A stretch of 64,000 bases of DNA, from contig NC_026660.2 of NCBI RefSeq assembly GCF_000004075.3, positions 22,509,498 to 22,573,497 of the forward strand. The letters run 5' to 3'. A program made the position numbers and the translations under genes. The notes beneath the pieces were generated by a model. The model was not told the origin of the DNA. It searched no databases and saw only the letters and a program-made list of their open reading frames with translations. This DNA is from Cucumis sativus. Taxonomy: Eukaryota; Streptophyta; Magnoliopsida; Cucurbitales; Cucurbitaceae. Below are positions 61,942-64,000 of this stretch, in pieces (position 1 is the first letter of the stretch; every line of letters begins with the position of its first letter).

Positions 61942-63113
61942 TTTTTTCTTTTTTCTACTCTGATTGGTTCTTGTTTTCTTTTTTTTCTTTTTTTTTTTAT
62001 CAATGAATGATCGGTATGTTTTAAATTTTGATTCATCTAACTCTATTTATAAAGGAACAAGATTGTTGGAATTGAAATTATCTCTCAAATATTATTTATT
62101 AACTAAATTTGTCAAAAATGAGTGAGCGGTCGAAGTTAAATGCATGTGTGCTATGATTAGCTTTTCGTGGCTTAAACATTGGATGACTCATTCTCTCACA
62201 CTCACCTTAACAAAGGTCATTCCTTGAACGTTTCTCTCACAAACTTTTTATTCCTTATCATTAAATTTTAGAATAAATCTAACGAACAGTATCTAATCTA
62301 AATTATCCAATGAAAATTGGGGTGGATATAGTAAAAAGATAAAACAATTTACAAAGTATAGCAAAAAAATTTAAATGGTACGATGAGTTTGATGGATTTT
62401 GTTATATTTAGTAAATAGTTAAAATATTTTGCTATATATTTTTTTAAATGGACATTTTTTAAAATAGCAAAATAAATTAAAATATTTACAAACGATAGCA
62501 AAATTTTGGATTCTGTCACTGATATAGGCTTCTATCACTATAGCATATCGATGACTATCAGTAATAGAATTTGCTATAGGTTGTAAATATTTTCTAAAAT
62601 TTACAATTTTTAAAAATTCTCCGGTTGAAAATGTCTCATTATTCAAACCTTTATATATCTAAAAAATAAAAAATGCCACACGTGGTAAAAAGACTAATTG
62701 TTAACTTAAAGTGTATGGCAGGTCTTTCAATCGAAATATTAATGAAAGAATTAAACTCTAAAGTAACATTAAGTGATAGAAGCTATAAAACTTAAAACTC
62801 TTATCAAGTTTATGTTAACTCATTTAATAATATTAAGGAATGACGTTTGTTAAGGTGAGTGTGAGAGAATGAGTCATCCCATGTTTAAGCCACGAAAAGC
62901 TAATCATAGCACACATGCATTTAACTTCGACCGCTCACTCATTTTTGACAAATTTAGTTAATAAATATTTGAGAGATAATTTCAATTCCAACAATCTTGT
63001 TCCTTTATAAATAGAGTTAGATGAATCAAAATTTAAAACATACCGATCATTCATTGATAAAAAAAAAAAAAAAAAAGAAAACAAGAACCAATCAGAGTAA
63101 AAAAAAGAAAAAA
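61942..63113. promoter_or_regulatory. Bidirectional promoter of copies 5 and 6
   Basis: Reverse complement of the pair-1 promoter. TATA boxes lie near 62041-62052 (minus strand) and 63004-63015 (plus strand). The core (62225-62860) is inverted relative to the pair-1 and pair-2 cores. The copy 6 side has the same missing TAT triplet as copy 1. The poly-A leader length differs from the other copies. Confidence 0.8.
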
Positions 63114-64000
63114 ATGGGATTGATATCAAACGTAGTGGCAATATTGCCATTGTTGTTATTGTTGGTGTCTAATTCTAAAGCTCAACCTGCTGCAGCTCAA
63201 CCTTCAGCTAAACCAGCTCAACCTGCAGGTGGTGCTGGTGGTGTTTTCGATATCACAAAATACGGTGCCAAACCTAATGCAGATATAACTGCGGTACGAA
63301 TACTTGCATTAGTTGGACGAGAGATTTTAATTTATACAACATTTTAGTTATCAAACAAAATGATTTAATTTACAGGCATTGACAAGTGCATGGAAGGAGG
63401 CATGTGCATCGACCACTCCAAGTAAAGTTTTGATTCCAAAAGGAAGTTACGGATTAAGTCAATCCAACCTTAAAGGCCCTTGTAAAAGTCCTATCGAACT
63501 ACAAATCGAAGGGACATTACAAGCTCCGGCCCATCCAGAAGGAGAAGGGCTACTCATTTTGGAAAATACCGATCTGTTGACAGTGTCAGGTACTGGAGTT
63601 TTGGATGGCCAAGGAAAAGCAGGTTGGGAAAAGAATGATTGCCATTTGAAGAAAGAATGCACCAAGCTTCCCATGGTAATTGCATGCTTTAATTACAACA
63701 TGCTTATGTTATTAGCCTAACATCTTACGTATAATTTGACCACTACATATTTTTGCAATAATCAAACACGTTTTTAAATCAAGGGTTTTTTTTGTTTTGT
63801 TTAAAATGATCAGAATTTGAAGCTCAATTTCATCACAAATTCAATAGTAACGGGCATAACGTCATTGGATAGCAAGAATTTTCATATTAATCTTTTGGGT
63901 TGCAAGAACCTTACCTTTGACCACGTGACAATTACTGCACCGGGCAATAGTCCCAACACCGATGGAATTCACGTGAGTAGTTCAGAACAGATTAACATTC
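63114..64000 (+). CDS. Exopolygalacturonase-like GH28 protein, copy 6 (cut by the window edge)
   Basis: Exons 63114-63293, 63376-63675 and 63814 to beyond 64000. The signal peptide has Val7/Ile10. The linker has Lys33 (SAKPAQP), unique among the six. The visible part reaches the NTD motif. ATG 63114 is preferred over an in-frame ATG at 63021, whose extra residues come from the poly-A leader. It is the mirror partner of copy 1. Confidence 0.9.

Larger units (their letters stand above)
51200..64000 (-). repeat. Right arm of the large palindrome (continues past the window edge)
   Basis: Reverse complement of 37773-50545 with few differences. A patch of higher divergence lies at 56.45-57.1 kb. 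The end of this arm is not visible. Confidence 0.93.

Overview
This is a plant nuclear window. It is AT-rich, its genes are split by short GT-AG introns, and every confident product is a plant family. The gene families and a recurring short AT-rich repeat (ends resembling ATTTACAAAATATAGCAAAA) suggest a cucurbit. That assignment is an inference from memory, not shown by any single feature.

Left part (1-36 kb), ordinary genic DNA. A minus-strand gene running off the left edge resembles the DnaJ/TPR protein TPR16. A 90-residue coiled-coil gene of unknown function lies at 3.4-3.8 kb. An eight-exon RETICULATA-RELATED (RER4-type) chloroplast protein gene is at 9.2-13.3 kb. Two complete nine-exon half-size ABCG transporters of the ABCG12/ABCG15 lipid-export clade stand head-to-tail on the minus strand (15.05-19.9 and 22.3-27.1 kb). 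A two-exon PIG-Y gene (GPI-anchor synthesis) is at 35.2-36.3 kb. The spaces between are AT-rich, with microsatellites and short interspersed repeats.

Right part (36.9-64 kb), a large palindrome. Six nearly identical four-exon GH28 exopolygalacturonase genes form three head-to-head pairs (37.1/39.8, 48.7/51.5 and 60.3/63.1 kb). The whole block is one inverted repeat with its axis near 50.88 kb: 37.77-50.55 kb mirrors 51.20-64.00 kb, and the right arm leaves the window. Each tail-to-tail interval between pairs (7.2 kb) carries the 3' end of a phenylacetaldehyde/cinnamoyl-CoA-reductase-like pseudogene and a 4.36-kb non-autonomous CACTA transposon. The CACTA element has captured pieces of two host genes: a MidA/NDUFAF7-like methyltransferase and ribosomal protein L3. 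A diverged copy of the DNA flanking the transposon, without the transposon, lies at 29.9-31.2 kb. It shows the pre-insertion site and a 3-bp AAA target duplication.

The most notable observations are the nested palindrome of exopolygalacturonase genes, the gene-capturing CACTA element with its related empty site, and an excess of small indels confined to the palindrome axis, which may be rapid divergence or a sequence-quality problem. I saw no retroviral or LTR element, no rRNA or tRNA gene, and no CRISPR array.
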